A stretch of 64,000 nucleotides of DNA from the NCBI GenBank assembly GCA_031459765.1, contig JAVKHY010000002.1:62001-126000 (forward strand), given 5' to 3'. The position numbers and the translations under genes were made by a program. Position 1 is the stretch's first letter. Each line of letters opens with the position of its first letter. The notes under the pieces were generated by a model, which searched no databases, was not told the DNA's origin, and saw nothing but the letters and a program-made list of their open reading frames with translations. Origin of the DNA: Armatimonadota bacterium. Its GTDB lineage: Bacteria > Sysuimicrobiota > Sysuimicrobiia > Sysuimicrobiales > Kaftiobacteriaceae. Below, in pieces: positions 11,174-20,132 of the stretch.

Positions 11174-12223
11174 CTAGACCCGCCCGCCCCTGGTGGAGGC
11201 GGCCAGCCCGGCCTGCAGCGCCGCCTTCTTGTCCTCCTCGCTGGCGTGCTCGCTGTGGAGGTAACAGCGCGCGGTGTGGGTGTTCACGCCCACGGGGTAC
11301 TCCGGGGGATCGGCCTTCACGCACACCTCCATGGCAAAGGGGCAACGCGGGGCAAAGGTGCATCCCGGCGGCAGGTCAATCAGACTGGGCGGCTGCCCCT
11401 CGATGGGGATCAGCCGCTCCTTGCGTTCGTAGAGCTTGGGGATGCTGTGCAGCAGGCCCCAGGTATAGGGATGCCGCGGGTCGCGGAAGATGTCCTCCAC
11501 CGTGGCGTGTTCCACCGGCCGGCCGGCGTACATCACGACCACGTTGTCCGCCATCTCGGCCACCACGCCCAGGTTGTGGGTGATGAGGATGATCGCCATG
11601 TGGAACTCCTGCTGCAGCTCCCGCATCAGGTCCAGGATCTGGGCCTGGATGGTGACGTCCAGGGCCGTGGTGGGCTCGTCGGCAATCAGGATGGCCGGGT
11701 TGCAGGACAGCGCCATGGCGATCATGACGCGCTGACGCATCCCCCCGCTGAACTGGTGGGGGTAGTCCCGCACCCGCTCCCGGGCCAGCGGGATCTTCAC
11801 CTTCTCCAGCATCTCCGCGGCCCGGTCCCAGGCGTCCTTCTTGCTCAGCCCCTGGTGCAGCATGACCGCCTCGGCGATCTGCTCGCCGATGGTCAGCACC
11901 GGGTTCAGCGAGGTCATCGGCTCCTGGAAGATCATGGCGATGCGGTTGCCGCGGATCTTCCGCATCTCCTCCTCGGGGAGGCTGAGCAGGTTCGTCCCCT
12001 GGAAGAAGATCTCCCCCTCCACGATCTTGCCGGGGGGGGTGGGGATGAGGCGCATCACGGAAAGGGCGTGCACGCTCTTCCCGCACCCCGATTCCCCCAC
12101 AATGCCCAGGGTCTCCCCCTTGCGCAGGTCGTAGGAGAGACCGTCCACGGCTTTGACCACGCCCTCGTCGGTGTAGAAGTATGTTTTCAGGTTGCGAACG
12201 GAAAGTAGCGTCTCCTCGGCCAT
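11174..12223 (-). CDS. dppD: Peptide-type ABC transporter ATPase, DppD/OppD family
   Basis: 349-residue partner of DppF. Walker A is [12 protein letters not shown], the Q-loop is [12 protein letters not shown], the signature is [16 protein letters not shown], Walker B is [12 protein letters not shown] and the H-loop is ITHNLG. The C-terminal OppD tail has [12 protein letters not shown] and [15 protein letters not shown] 12223 has GAGGTGA upstream. It lies between one binding-protein gene (12284-13954) and dppF. Because the locus has no other ATPase gene, this pair probably serves several or all of the neighbouring permeases. Confidence 0.96.
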   Translation of the reverse strand: MAEETLLSVRNLKTYFYTDEGVVKAVDGLSYDLRKGETLGIVGESGCGKSVHALSVMRLIPTPPGKIVEGEIFFQGTNLLSLPEEEMRKIRGNRIAMIFQEPMTSLNPVLTIGEQIAEAVMLHQGLSKKDAWDRAAEMLEKVKIPLARERVRDYPHQFSGGMRQRVMIAMALSCNPAILIADEPTTALDVTIQAQILDLMRELQQEFHMAIILITHNLGVVAEMADNVVVMYAGRPVEHATVEDIFRDPRHPYTWGLLHSIPKLYERKERLIPIEGQPPSLIDLPPGCTFAPRCPFAMEVCVKADPPEYPVGVNTHTARCYLHSEHASEEDKKAALQAGLAASTRGGRV

Positions 12224-12283
12224 CGGCTCACCTCAACTCAAGCAGACCCATGATCTACTTCGGCTGTCGCCGCCCTCGTCCTC

Positions 12284-13954
12284 TCAACGCTCGCCCCAGG
12301 TCCACTCCCAGGCGTTCCACGGGATGTAGAAGGTGCCCAGCCCCGTCGGCCGGATGTTCCGCAGCGCCCGCATGTTGGTGGTCAGGCTGAGGCGGAAGTA
12401 GAGCGGGATCATGGGCAGCTCCTCGGCAAAGATCTCCTGCTGGCGGCGGAACAGGGCGATGCGCCGGGTGTCGTCCAGTTCGGCGTTGAGCTGTTCCCAG
12501 ATCCGGTCGTTCTCGGCGTGGCGCCAGCCGGTGCGGTTGTTGCCCTGCCAGGCGTTCTGCTCGGAGGGGATCATGCTGCTGTGGAAGCGGTCGAACTCGG
12601 TCAGCTCCGGACTGAACAGGCTGGCGTACATCGCCAGGTGGGGGAACTGCCGGCGGGAGACCACCGGGCCCAGGAAGACCGAGGCCGGGCGGTTGTCGAT
12701 GCGCAGATCGATCCCCACCTGCTTCAGCTGTTCCTTCATCACCTGCTCCACCTGCTCCCGGACGGCGTTACCGGCGGTGGTCATAATGGTGATCTCAAAG
12801 CGCTTCCCCGCGCCGTCGCGCAACACGCCGTCCGGCCCCATGGTGAACCCCGCCTCCTGGAGCAGGGCCCGGGCCCGGGCCACATCGTAGGCGTACTTCC
12901 GGAGGTTGGGGTGGGCGGCCGGATGGCTGGGCGGAATCCAGGAGTGCGCCACGGGCTGGCGGCCGCCCGGACAGGAGATCTCGGCCAGGGCGGTGCGGTC
13001 CAGGGCGTGGGCGATGGCCTGGCGGACGCGCCGGTCCCTGAACCACTCGTTGTCCAGGTTGAAGTCCAGCCGTTCCCAGATCATCGCCTCCCGGTAGTGT
13101 CCCACCACCGCAGGGTTGCGGCGCTCGATCTGCTCCATCTGGGTGCAGCCGAAGTTGTTGATCTCGGTGGCGTGCACGTCGCCGCTGATCTGGTTGGCCA
13201 TGAGGACCGTGGAGTCGAGGATGAACCGGAAGACCATCCGCCGAATGGCCGGCCTCCCCAGCGGCCAGCGGTCGTTGGCCTCCAGGGTGATGTGGCTGCC
13301 CGGGACCCACTCCACGAAGCGGTAGGGGCCGTTGCCCACGGGGGCCCGCCAGTAGGGATGCCGCTCCAGCGTCTCCGGGCTCTTCAGGTACGCGGCCTGC
13401 AGGATGTGCCGCGGGTAGACGAAGTTGAAGCCGAAGGGCAGGCTGTTGGCGAAGGGCCAGCGCTCGTTCCACTGCACGATGATGGTGTAAGGGTCGTTGG
13501 GGTTGGGGATCAGGATGTTGTCCACCTTGTTCACGACGAAGCGGGCCACCCGCGGGGTGCGGGGATTGCGCGCCATCTGATAGGTGAAGACGTAGTCCAG
13601 CGCGGTGACCGGGCGGCCGTCGTGCCAGGTGAAACCGCGCTTGAGTTTCCAGGTCACCCGCATCTTGTTGTCGGGCAGCAGGACCCAGTCGCCGTCTTTG
13701 AGGGAGGGCAGCTTCTCCACCATGATGGGGGTGCGGACCCATTTGTCCGTGAAGGGCGCGACGTAGCCGAAGAGAGGGTTGTGGATCACCCCGGCCACGG
13801 CCATGATCGTGAACAGCCCGAGCTGGTCCGGCTCCTGGGCCAATCCGACGACCACCGTCTCGCGACCGGCCGGACCGGCCGCCGCCGGCCCCCCTGGTGC
13901 GAGAAGTGCGGCGGGAGCCGCCAGCAGGATCACGACAGCCAGGATCCGTCTCAT
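12284..13954 (-). CDS. ABC transporter substrate-binding protein, family 5
   Basis: 556-residue exported binding protein with a clear signal peptide (residues 1-26, ending in an Ala/Gly-rich stretch) and no lipobox. Family-5 landmarks are VVVGLAQEPDQL, WKLKRGFTWHDGRPVTALDY, VGNGPYRFVEW, DRRVRQAIAHALDRTAL and PMIPLYFRLSLTT. ATG 13954 follows a G-rich Shine-Dalgarno. Several segments closely match the binding protein at 17881-19578 (for example TTAGNxVREQVEQ and ARALLQEAGF), so the two are probably duplicates that have diverged. Its own permeases are most likely the pair just upstream (14011-15880). Confidence 0.92.
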   Translation of the reverse strand: MRRILAVVILLAAPAALLAPGGPAAAGPAGRETVVVGLAQEPDQLGLFTIMAVAGVIHNPLFGYVAPFTDKWVRTPIMVEKLPSLKDGDWVLLPDNKMRVTWKLKRGFTWHDGRPVTALDYVFTYQMARNPRTPRVARFVVNKVDNILIPNPNDPYTIIVQWNERWPFANSLPFGFNFVYPRHILQAAYLKSPETLERHPYWRAPVGNGPYRFVEWVPGSHITLEANDRWPLGRPAIRRMVFRFILDSTVLMANQISGDVHATEINNFGCTQMEQIERRNPAVVGHYREAMIWERLDFNLDNEWFRDRRVRQAIAHALDRTALAEISCPGGRQPVAHSWIPPSHPAAHPNLRKYAYDVARARALLQEAGFTMGPDGVLRDGAGKRFEITIMTTAGNAVREQVEQVMKEQLKQVGIDLRIDNRPASVFLGPVVSRRQFPHLAMYASLFSPELTEFDRFHSSMIPSEQNAWQGNNRTGWRHAENDRIWEQLNAELDDTRRIALFRRQQEIFAEELPMIPLYFRLSLTTNMRALRNIRPTGLGTFYIPWNAWEWTWGER

Positions 13955-14010
13955 CCCCGCTCCCCTCCCTCCCCTGTGGTGCACCGCGGCCGCACCGGGG
14001 GGCTCCTCAC

Positions 14011-14922
14011 TTACACCCGCAGGCGCGGATCGAGCGCATCCCGCAACCCGTCCCCCAGAAAGTTGAAACTCAGGACGGTGACGAAGATGAACAGTCCCGG
14101 AAACACCGCCAGGTACGGCGCGTTCCAGATATACTCCTGGGCGCGCTGCAGCATGTTGCCCCAGGAAGGCGTCGGCGGGGCGATCCCCAGGCCCAGAAAG
14201 CTCAATGCCGATTCGCCCAGGATCGCCCCACCGACGGCCAGGGTGGCGGCGACAATGACCGGGGCCAACGCATTGGGCAGCAGGTGCCGGAGGATCACCC
14301 GTGCCTCGCTCGCCCCCATGGCCTGCGCCGCCTGGACGAACTCCAGGGTCCGCAGGGAGAGTACCTGCCCCCGCACCAGGCGGGCCACCCCGGTCCACCC
14401 GAAGGCGGTGAAGATCAGGATGATGCGCGAGACACCCCCGCCGGGAATGAGGGCGGCCAGGATCAGGTACAGCGGGAGCGTGGGGATGGACAGGAGCACA
14501 TCCACGAGGCGCATCAACGCCGCGTCTACCATTCCCCCGTAGAACCCGCTGACCGCGCCGACCACCATCCCGATGACGGCGACGTTGACGGCGACGACAT
14601 AGCCGACGGTCAGCGAGATCCGCCCCGCGTACATGATCCGGGTCAGCACATCCCGACCCAGCTCGTCGGTCCCGAACCAGTGGCCGCTCCCGGGCGGCGC
14701 CCAGCGCGCGCCCAGACTGAGCTGGTCGAAGGCATAGGGGGCGAGCCAGGGCGCCAGCAGCGCCATGGCGCTCAGCCCGGCGGCGATCGCGCCTCCGACC
14801 ATGGCCAGCCGGTGTTTGCGAAACCGCCGCCAGGCCACCTGCCAGTAGGACTGCCCCACCGGCGTCTCCCGCCGGGCCGCCCCGGGGAGGAGTTCCCGGC
14901 CCAGGATCGGGGTGTCATTCAT
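14011..14922 (-). CDS. dppC: Peptide-type ABC transporter permease, DppC family
   Basis: 303-residue permease of normal length. It has the N-terminal QVAWRRFRKHRLAMVGG, HWFGTDELGRDVLTRIMYAGR, GAVSGFYGGMVD, the coupling helix QAAQAMGASEARVILRHLLPN, LSFLGLGIAPPTPSWGNML and the end GDGLRDALDPRLRV. Its start overlaps the preceding dppB by 8 nt. It closely resembles the DppC at 15896-16798 (shared YWQxAWRRxRxHRLAM and PPTPSWGNMLQ segments), supporting tandem duplication. Confidence 0.93.
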   Translation of the reverse strand: MNDTPILGRELLPGAARRETPVGQSYWQVAWRRFRKHRLAMVGGAIAAGLSAMALLAPWLAPYAFDQLSLGARWAPPGSGHWFGTDELGRDVLTRIMYAGRISLTVGYVVAVNVAVIGMVVGAVSGFYGGMVDAALMRLVDVLLSIPTLPLYLILAALIPGGGVSRIILIFTAFGWTGVARLVRGQVLSLRTLEFVQAAQAMGASEARVILRHLLPNALAPVIVAATLAVGGAILGESALSFLGLGIAPPTPSWGNMLQRAQEYIWNAPYLAVFPGLFIFVTVLSFNFLGDGLRDALDPRLRV

Positions 14923-15880
14923 AGCGGATCCTCGGGTCCACCAGGGCGTAGGCCACGTCGGCGACCAGGTTGGCCAGCAGCGTGGCCACGGCCAGGAACA
15001 TCAGCACCGCCATGGCCACGGCGTGGTCGTGACCGAGCACGGCCTGGAACAGCAGCAGCCCCATCCCGGGCCAGGAGAAGATCGTCTCGGTGACGACCGC
15101 GCCGTCGAGGACCGCGGGGATGCTCAGCGCCAGCAGCGTGACAATGGGAATCAGCGCGTTGCGCAGCGCGTGGCGGCGCGTGACCAGCGTCTCGGGCAGC
15201 CCCTTGCTCCGGGCGGTCCTGATGTAATCCTGACGGACGACCTCCAGCATCGCGCTCCGGCTGTAGCGGACCCAGGTGGCCATGCCCGCGGCGGCCAGGA
15301 CGAGGGTCGGCAGCACCAGATGGCGCAGCCGGTCGACGACCGTGGGCCAGCCGGGCTCCACCCCCGGGGTCATCATCCCCCCGGCGGGGAAGACCGGCAG
15401 CCACACGGCGAACACCAGGATGACAAGGATCCCCAGCCAGAACACCGGCATGGCCAGTCCGGCGAAGGAGAGCAGCGTCGCCAGGTAGTCGACGACCGAG
15501 TACTGGTGCAGGGCGGAGTAGAGGCCCACGCTCACGCCCAGGGTGAAGGCGATGAGGAAGGCGGCGGTCAGCAGCTGCAGGGTGTTGCCCAGCCGCTGTC
15601 GGATGAGCCGGGTCACCGGCTGTCCGTAGGTCCGTGAGATCCCGAGATCTCCTTTCACCACCGTGCGCAGCCACTTGACGTACCGCACCCCCACCGGATC
15701 GTCGAGGCCGTAGTACTCGCGAAGGCGTCGGATATCTTCGGGCTCCAGATCCGGCTGGGTCGCGGCGATGATCTCCACCGGATCGCCCGGCGTGTACACC
15801 AGGAGGGTGAACAGCAGCACGGACAGCCCGGCCAGCACCACCAGGCTCTGCAGGAGCCGCCGCCCCACGTACCGGGACAT
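14915..15880 (-). CDS. dppB: Peptide-type ABC transporter permease, DppB family
   Basis: 321-residue permease with MSRYVGRRLLQSLVVLAGLS, TPGDPVEIIAA, YYGLDDPVGVRYVKWLRTVV, GDLGISRTYGQPV, the coupling segment RQDYIRTARSKGLPE and the terminal VADVAYALVDPRIRYE. It starts at ATG 15880, 15 nt after the preceding dppC, and ends inside the next dppC. It resembles the dppB at 16811-17806 (shared SRTYxxPVT and YSALHQYS segments). Confidence 0.93.
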   Translation of the reverse strand: MSRYVGRRLLQSLVVLAGLSVLLFTLLVYTPGDPVEIIAATQPDLEPEDIRRLREYYGLDDPVGVRYVKWLRTVVKGDLGISRTYGQPVTRLIRQRLGNTLQLLTAAFLIAFTLGVSVGLYSALHQYSVVDYLATLLSFAGLAMPVFWLGILVILVFAVWLPVFPAGGMMTPGVEPGWPTVVDRLRHLVLPTLVLAAAGMATWVRYSRSAMLEVVRQDYIRTARSKGLPETLVTRRHALRNALIPIVTLLALSIPAVLDGAVVTETIFSWPGMGLLLFQAVLGHDHAVAMAVLMFLAVATLLANLVADVAYALVDPRIRYE

Positions 15881-15895
15881 CGCGCCGCCATCCGG

Positions 15896-16798
15896 TCAGA
15901 TCTTCAGCCGCGGGTCCAGCGCATCGCGCAGCCCGTCCCCGAAAAAGTTGAAGCACAGCACCGTCAGGAAGATCATCATCCCGGGCCAGAAGGCCAGCCA
16001 GGGCGAGGTCCACAGGTACGACTGGGCGTTCTGCAGCATGTTCCCCCACGACGGGGTCGGGGGCTGGATCCCCACGCCGAAATAGGAGAGCGCCGCCTCG
16101 GTGAGGATCGCGCCGCCCACATCCAGGGTCGCGGCGACGATGATCGGCGCCATGGCGTTGGGCAGGAGGTGGCGGAAGATGATCCGCGTCTCGCTGGCGC
16201 CCAGGGCCCGGGCCGCGTCGGTGTAGTCCAGGTGCTTGAGCTTCAGGATCTCCCCGCGGACGAGGCGGGAGGTCACGGTCCAACCGAAGAGGCCGATGAT
16301 GATGATGATGGCGAGCAGCCCGCCGCCGAAGTAGCGCCCCAGCAGCAGCAGCACCCCGAACACCGGCAGGGTGAGCACGATGTCGGTCAGGCGCATCAGG
16401 ATGTTATCCACCAGGCCCCCGTAGAACCCCGCCACCACGCCCACCAGCGTGCCCAGGGCCACGGCGGAGAAGGCGGCGGCGAACCCCACGAGCAGGGAGA
16501 CCCGCCCGGCGTACAGGAGGCGGGTGAGCACGTCGTGCCCCAGATCGTCCGTCCCGAGGAGGTGCCCGGCCCGGAAGGGACCGGCGAACCGGTTCAGCAG
16601 GTCGATCTGCTCGAAACGGTAGGGCGCGATCCAGGGGGCGAAGACGGCCGAGGCGATGAGGACGACGATCACGACGAGCCCGCCCATGGCCAGGCGGTGC
16701 CGGCGCAGACGACGCCAGGCGATCTGCCAGTACCCCTCCCCGGCCTGCGCCGGAGCGGCCGGCGCGAGGGAGGCGAGCGTGGCGGCGTTCCGGGCCAT
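15896..16798 (-). CDS. dppC: Peptide-type ABC transporter permease, DppC family
   Basis: 300-residue permease. QIAWRRLRRHRLAMGG precedes the first span. LLGTDDLGHDVLTRLLYAGR, GVVAGFYGGLVDN, DAARALGASETRIIFRHLLPN, IQPPTPSWGNMLQNAQ and the end GDGLRDALDPRLKI are canonical. It follows its dppB by 12 nt and belongs with the binding protein at 17881-19578 by gene order. Confidence 0.93.
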   Translation of the reverse strand: MARNAATLASLAPAAPAQAGEGYWQIAWRRLRRHRLAMGGLVVIVVLIASAVFAPWIAPYRFEQIDLLNRFAGPFRAGHLLGTDDLGHDVLTRLLYAGRVSLLVGFAAAFSAVALGTLVGVVAGFYGGLVDNILMRLTDIVLTLPVFGVLLLLGRYFGGGLLAIIIIIGLFGWTVTSRLVRGEILKLKHLDYTDAARALGASETRIIFRHLLPNAMAPIIVAATLDVGGAILTEAALSYFGVGIQPPTPSWGNMLQNAQSYLWTSPWLAFWPGMMIFLTVLCFNFFGDGLRDALDPRLKI

Positions 16799-16810
16799 CG
16801 GATCCTCCCC

Positions 16811-17806
16811 TCAGTCGTATCGGATGCGCGGATCGAGCAGGGCGTAGCCGATGTCCGCGATCAGGTTGAAGACCAGAACCAGCACCGCCAGGAACATCAA
16901 CACCGCCTGGGCGGCGACGTAGTCCCCGCCGATCACCGAGTCCACCAGCAGCCGGCCGACGCCCGGCCAGGCAAAGACCGTCTCGGTGATCGGCGCGCCG
17001 GCGAAGAGGCCGGAGATAGACAGGGCCACGATCGTCACCAGGGGGATGAGGGCGTTGCGCAGGGCGTGCTTGTTGATCACGGTCCGCTCGGCCAGCCCCT
17101 TGCTCCGCGCCGTGCGCACGTAGTCCTGGCGAATCACCTCCAGCATGCTGGAGCGGGTGTAGCGCGTGTAGGTGGCCATGGACAGCAGGGCCAGGACGAT
17201 GCTGGGCAGGAGCATGTAGCGCAGCCGGTCCAGATAAAAGGGCAGCCCGCCGGCGACCCCCGGCGTGCTGATCCCGCCCGGCGGCAGGACCAGCCAGGAG
17301 AGCGCGGGGAGGGCCGTCCACGGGTGCCAGACGGCGAACAGGTAGATCATCATGATGCCGAACCAGAAGACGGGGATGCTCACGCCGAAGAAGGTGAAGG
17401 TCGTGGCCAGGTAGTCGAGGGGCGAGTACTGGTGCAACGCGGAGTAAATACCCACGGGCACGGCCACGACCAGGGCCAGCACGAAGGCGGTGACGGTCAA
17501 CCACAGGCTGTTGCCGATGCGGTCGCGCATCAGGTGCGTGACCGGCTCCTTGTAGGTGCGGGAGAAGCCCAGGTCGCCGCGGAGGGTGCGCCCCAGCCAC
17601 TTCACGTAGCGGATGTGGATCGGCTGGTCCAGCCCGTAGATGCGCTTCAGGCGCGCCACGTCCTGGGGCTTGACGCGCGGGTCGCTGGCGATCAACAGGT
17701 CCACGGGGTCGCCCGGGGCCAGGGTCAGCAGGGCAAACATCAGGATGGAGATGCCCAGGGCGATGGGGACCATCTGCAGGAGCCGGCGGAGAATGTAACG
17801 CTGCAC
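16811..17806 (-). CDS. dppB: Peptide-type ABC transporter permease, DppB family
   Basis: 331-residue permease starting at GTG 17806 (QRYILRRLLQMVPIALGIS). It shows APGDPVDLLIASDPRV, YGLDQPIHIRYVKWLGRTL, GDLGFSRTYKEPV, the coupling loop RQDYVRTARSKGLAE with KHALRNALIPLV, and LIADIGYALLDPRIRYD. It lies directly downstream of a 17-bp-stem hairpin that separates it from the binding-protein gene at 17881-19578. Confidence 0.93.
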   Translation of the reverse strand: MQRYILRRLLQMVPIALGISILMFALLTLAPGDPVDLLIASDPRVKPQDVARLKRIYGLDQPIHIRYVKWLGRTLRGDLGFSRTYKEPVTHLMRDRIGNSLWLTVTAFVLALVVAVPVGIYSALHQYSPLDYLATTFTFFGVSIPVFWFGIMMIYLFAVWHPWTALPALSWLVLPPGGISTPGVAGGLPFYLDRLRYMLLPSIVLALLSMATYTRYTRSSMLEVIRQDYVRTARSKGLAERTVINKHALRNALIPLVTIVALSISGLFAGAPITETVFAWPGVGRLLVDSVIGGDYVAAQAVLMFLAVLVLVFNLIADIGYALLDPRIRYD

Positions 17807-17829
17807 TGGGCTCGGGCGTCCTTTCGCCT

Positions 17830-17867
17830 CGCGATCGGCGGGGGCCAGACGGCCCCCGCCGATCGCG
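17830..17867 (-). promoter_or_regulatory. 17-bp-stem hairpin between binding-protein and permease genes
   Basis: Arms 17830-17846 and 17851-17867 (CGCGATCGGCGGGGGCC and complement) close a 4-nt loop at 17847-17850. The hairpin lies 13 nt after the stop of the binding-protein gene, and no U-tract follows on the minus strand. Position and shape match the elements at 8196-8227 and 22249-22290, although the sequences differ. Confidence 0.8.
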
Positions 17868-17880
17868 CTTCAGCTCCTCC

Positions 17881-19578
17881 CTACTGCCAGAACCACCGGT
17901 GGGCGTTCCAGGTCTCGTAGGTGCCCGACAACTGCACCGCGGTGAAGCCCTGCAGTCCCGGCTTCGCCGCCGCCACCGAGGCCCGGATGTACAGCGGCAG
18001 AGCCGGGATGTCGCGGGAGAACAGCTGCACGGTCTGGTTCAGCAGCTGGTTCCGCTTCGCCTCGTCCACCTCGCGGCTCGCCGCCTTGCACAGCCGGTCC
18101 ATCTCGGCGTTCTTGTAGCCCGGGTAGTTCTGGCCGGCCCAGCCGTTGCCCTCGTTGGGGATCCCGTCGGAGGTGTACAGCTGGTCGCAGTCGCTGGTCG
18201 GAGACATGACCCAGGCGTACATGGCCAGGCCCGGGAACTTCCGCCGGTTGGTGATCTCGCCGAAGTACACCCGGGCAGGGTAGTTCTGGATCTTGATCTC
18301 GATGCCGATCTCGCGCAGGTTCTGCTGGATGATCTGCTCCACCTGCTCGCGCACGCGGTTGCCCGCGGTCGTGTTCAGCTCGAAGGAGAGCCGCTGGCCC
18401 TGGGCGTTGCGCATCACGCCGTCGGGACCGGGGCTGAAGCCGGCCTCCTGGAGCAGGGCCCGGGCCCGGGCCGGATCATAGGGGTACTTGGTCACCCCCT
18501 GATCGCCCCGCGGGTAGCCGGGGTGCTTGGTCGGCAGGTAGCTGTGGGAGACGGGCTGCTTGCCGCCGAACAGCTGCTGGACCATCTGCTCCCGGTTGAT
18601 GCCGTGGGCGATGGCCCGGCGCACGCGGACGTCGGCGAGCAGCGGGTTGTCCAGCATGAAGTCGATGTGCTCCCAGATCAGGCCTTCCTCGAAGAAGACC
18701 TTGAAGCGCCCGGCCGCCTGGCGCTCCAGCTGCACCGCCTGGTCGAAGGTGATGCCGATGGTGCCGATGGCGTCGATGGCGCCGGAGAGCATGTTGGCCA
18801 CCAGGGCGTTGGTGTCGGGGATGAACCGCCAGGTGATGCGCCGGATCTTCGGCGTGCCGAAGAGCTTGTGGTTCGGCACCGCCTCCACGGTCATTGAGGC
18901 GCCCTTGCGCCACTCCACGAGTTTGTAGGCGCCGTCGCCGATGGTGATCGCCGGATCGTTCCCGTAGGGCGCTTCGTTGAGCTTGCTCGGGTTGGCCCGG
19001 TAGTACTTCTCCAGGACGTGGCGCGGCAGCGCCCCGTACTCCGTGATCGTCAGGTTGGCGTAGGCGTACCGCTCCTTCCAGTTCACGGTGATGTCGGTGC
19101 CGCTGGCCCCTTTGGTGCAGACGATGTTGCTGATCCGGTTGGTCAGGTCGCGGACGATGACCGGGACCTGCTCGTTGCGCGCGACGTTGTGGGTGAAGAC
19201 GAAGTCGGCGCAGGTCACGGGCCGTCCGTCCGACCAGTTGCGGGGCTTGATCTTCCAGACCAGCGTCATGCGATCGCCGTCCAGCTTCCAGGTGCCGTCC
19301 TTGAGATTGGGAATAGCCTCGACCCCCTGGGCGAACAGCTTCCAGGTGTTGTCGCGCTCGATGTCGCTGACAAAGATCGTGTCGAGCACGGCGACCGCGG
19401 CCGCCATCTCGGCGAACATCGGGTTGAGGAAGTCGGGCTCCTGCGACATGCCGATGACCACCTGGTCGCGCCCGGCCGCCGGGCCCGTCTGCTGGGCCCG
19501 CGCCGCCTGCCAGGGCACGAGCGTCAGCGTCAGCAGCAGGGCGAGCAGAAGCAGACTCCACTGGCGTCTGGCACGCAT
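17881..19578 (-). CDS. ABC transporter substrate-binding protein, family 5
   Basis: 565-residue exported binding protein. ATG 19578 is chosen because AGGAGG lies about 6 nt upstream and the protein then begins directly with a basic n-region and hydrophobic core (LLLLALLLTLTLVPWQAARA). An in-frame start 66 nt upstream would add a non-signal-like segment. Family-5 features are VVIGMSQEPDFLNP, WSDGRPVTCADFVFTHN, IGDGAYKLVEWRKG, VRVRRAIAHGINREQM and IPALPLYIRASVA. There is no lipobox. It is preceded by the HTH gene and followed by a hairpin and two permease pairs. Confidence 0.92.
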   Translation of the reverse strand: MRARRQWSLLLLALLLTLTLVPWQAARAQQTGPAAGRDQVVIGMSQEPDFLNPMFAEMAAAVAVLDTIFVSDIERDNTWKLFAQGVEAIPNLKDGTWKLDGDRMTLVWKIKPRNWSDGRPVTCADFVFTHNVARNEQVPVIVRDLTNRISNIVCTKGASGTDITVNWKERYAYANLTITEYGALPRHVLEKYYRANPSKLNEAPYGNDPAITIGDGAYKLVEWRKGASMTVEAVPNHKLFGTPKIRRITWRFIPDTNALVANMLSGAIDAIGTIGITFDQAVQLERQAAGRFKVFFEEGLIWEHIDFMLDNPLLADVRVRRAIAHGINREQMVQQLFGGKQPVSHSYLPTKHPGYPRGDQGVTKYPYDPARARALLQEAGFSPGPDGVMRNAQGQRLSFELNTTAGNRVREQVEQIIQQNLREIGIEIKIQNYPARVYFGEITNRRKFPGLAMYAWVMSPTSDCDQLYTSDGIPNEGNGWAGQNYPGYKNAEMDRLCKAASREVDEAKRNQLLNQTVQLFSRDIPALPLYIRASVAAAKPGLQGFTAVQLSGTYETWNAHRWFWQ

Positions 19579-19695
19579 TGCACTCCTCCTCTGCCTGTCA
19601 GAGTTGCTCCCGGGGTGCCCGGGCGCACGGTAGGGGAACCGCATCGTGGGTCCCGTCCACCACCCCCCTCCAAGGTGCAGCCACTTCGCAGGGCG

Positions 19696-20043
19696 CTAGT
19701 GCAGACCGCGGATCACCCACTCCATAGGATTGATGGTCAGTTCCGGATGGGTCTCCGGCACCTCGCGCCGCCCGGGCGCGACGGCGATCTCTTCGGCGGA
19801 GACGCGGGAGGCCCGCTGGGCCACCTGGAGCCGGGCCGAGCGCCGCGGGCGGGCTGCGGCGGGGGGCTGCCCCCTGACGGTGCTCCGCTCCAGGAAGGCG
19901 TCCACGTCGGCCTTGCGGATGCGGTAGGCCTTGCCCAGCCGGGCCGCCGGGATGCGCCCTTCCCGGATGTACCGGTAGACGGTCAGCTTGTTCAGCTGCA
20001 GGTAGGCGGCCACCTGTTCAACGGTCATCAGATCGGTGGTCAT
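19696..20043 (-). CDS. Small MerR-like/excisionase-family helix-turn-helix DNA-binding protein
   Basis: 115 residues. The N-terminal half is a compact winged HTH of the excisionase/BldC type: MTVEQVAAYLQLNKLTVYRYIREGRIPAAR followed by LGKAYRIRKADVDAFLE, the usual recognition helix and wing. The C-terminal half is Arg/Ala/Pro-rich and looks disordered. ATG 20043 is chosen for its GGGAGAGGG spacing; an upstream start adds seven residues. The gene stands between two transporter operons, making a local regulator likely. An 11-bp motif upstream of this gene recurs upstream of the binding-protein gene at 22300-24060. It could also be a phage-type excisionase remnant, but no integrase or attachment site is visible. 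Confidence 0.85.
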   Translation of the reverse strand: MTTDLMTVEQVAAYLQLNKLTVYRYIREGRIPAARLGKAYRIRKADVDAFLERSTVRGQPPAAARPRRSARLQVAQRASRVSAEEIAVAPGRREVPETHPELTINPMEWVIRGLH

Positions 20044-20077
20044 CGTATGACCCTCTCCCGGCACTCAATTACATACA

Positions 20078-20088
20078 TCAGCATACAA
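20078..20088 (-). promoter_or_regulatory. 11-bp motif upstream of the HTH gene, shared with 24112-24122
   Basis: On the minus strand the sequence TTGTATGCTGA lies about 35 bp before the HTH start in a locally AT-rich patch (20062-20110). The identical 11-mer occurs upstream of the binding-protein gene at 24112-24122. A second TATG follows 10 bp downstream here. TATGCT could be a -10 element (4 of 6 matches to TATAAT) or part of an operator for the HTH protein; no convincing -35 is seen. Confidence 0.5.
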
Positions 20089-20132
20089 TACGTACACTAT
20101 TATTTCCTGGTTCCCGGCCCGCCCCCTCTTCG

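Noticed and set aside
19609-19623. CCCGGG-GTG-CCCGGG hairpin between the HTH gene and the binding-protein gene
   Set aside because: Six-base GC palindromes are expected by chance at this GC content and no U-tract follows.
19696-20043. The HTH gene as a phage excisionase marking an integrated element
   Set aside because: There is no integrase, attachment repeat or other phage gene nearby, and the neighbours are all transport genes; a local regulator is simpler.
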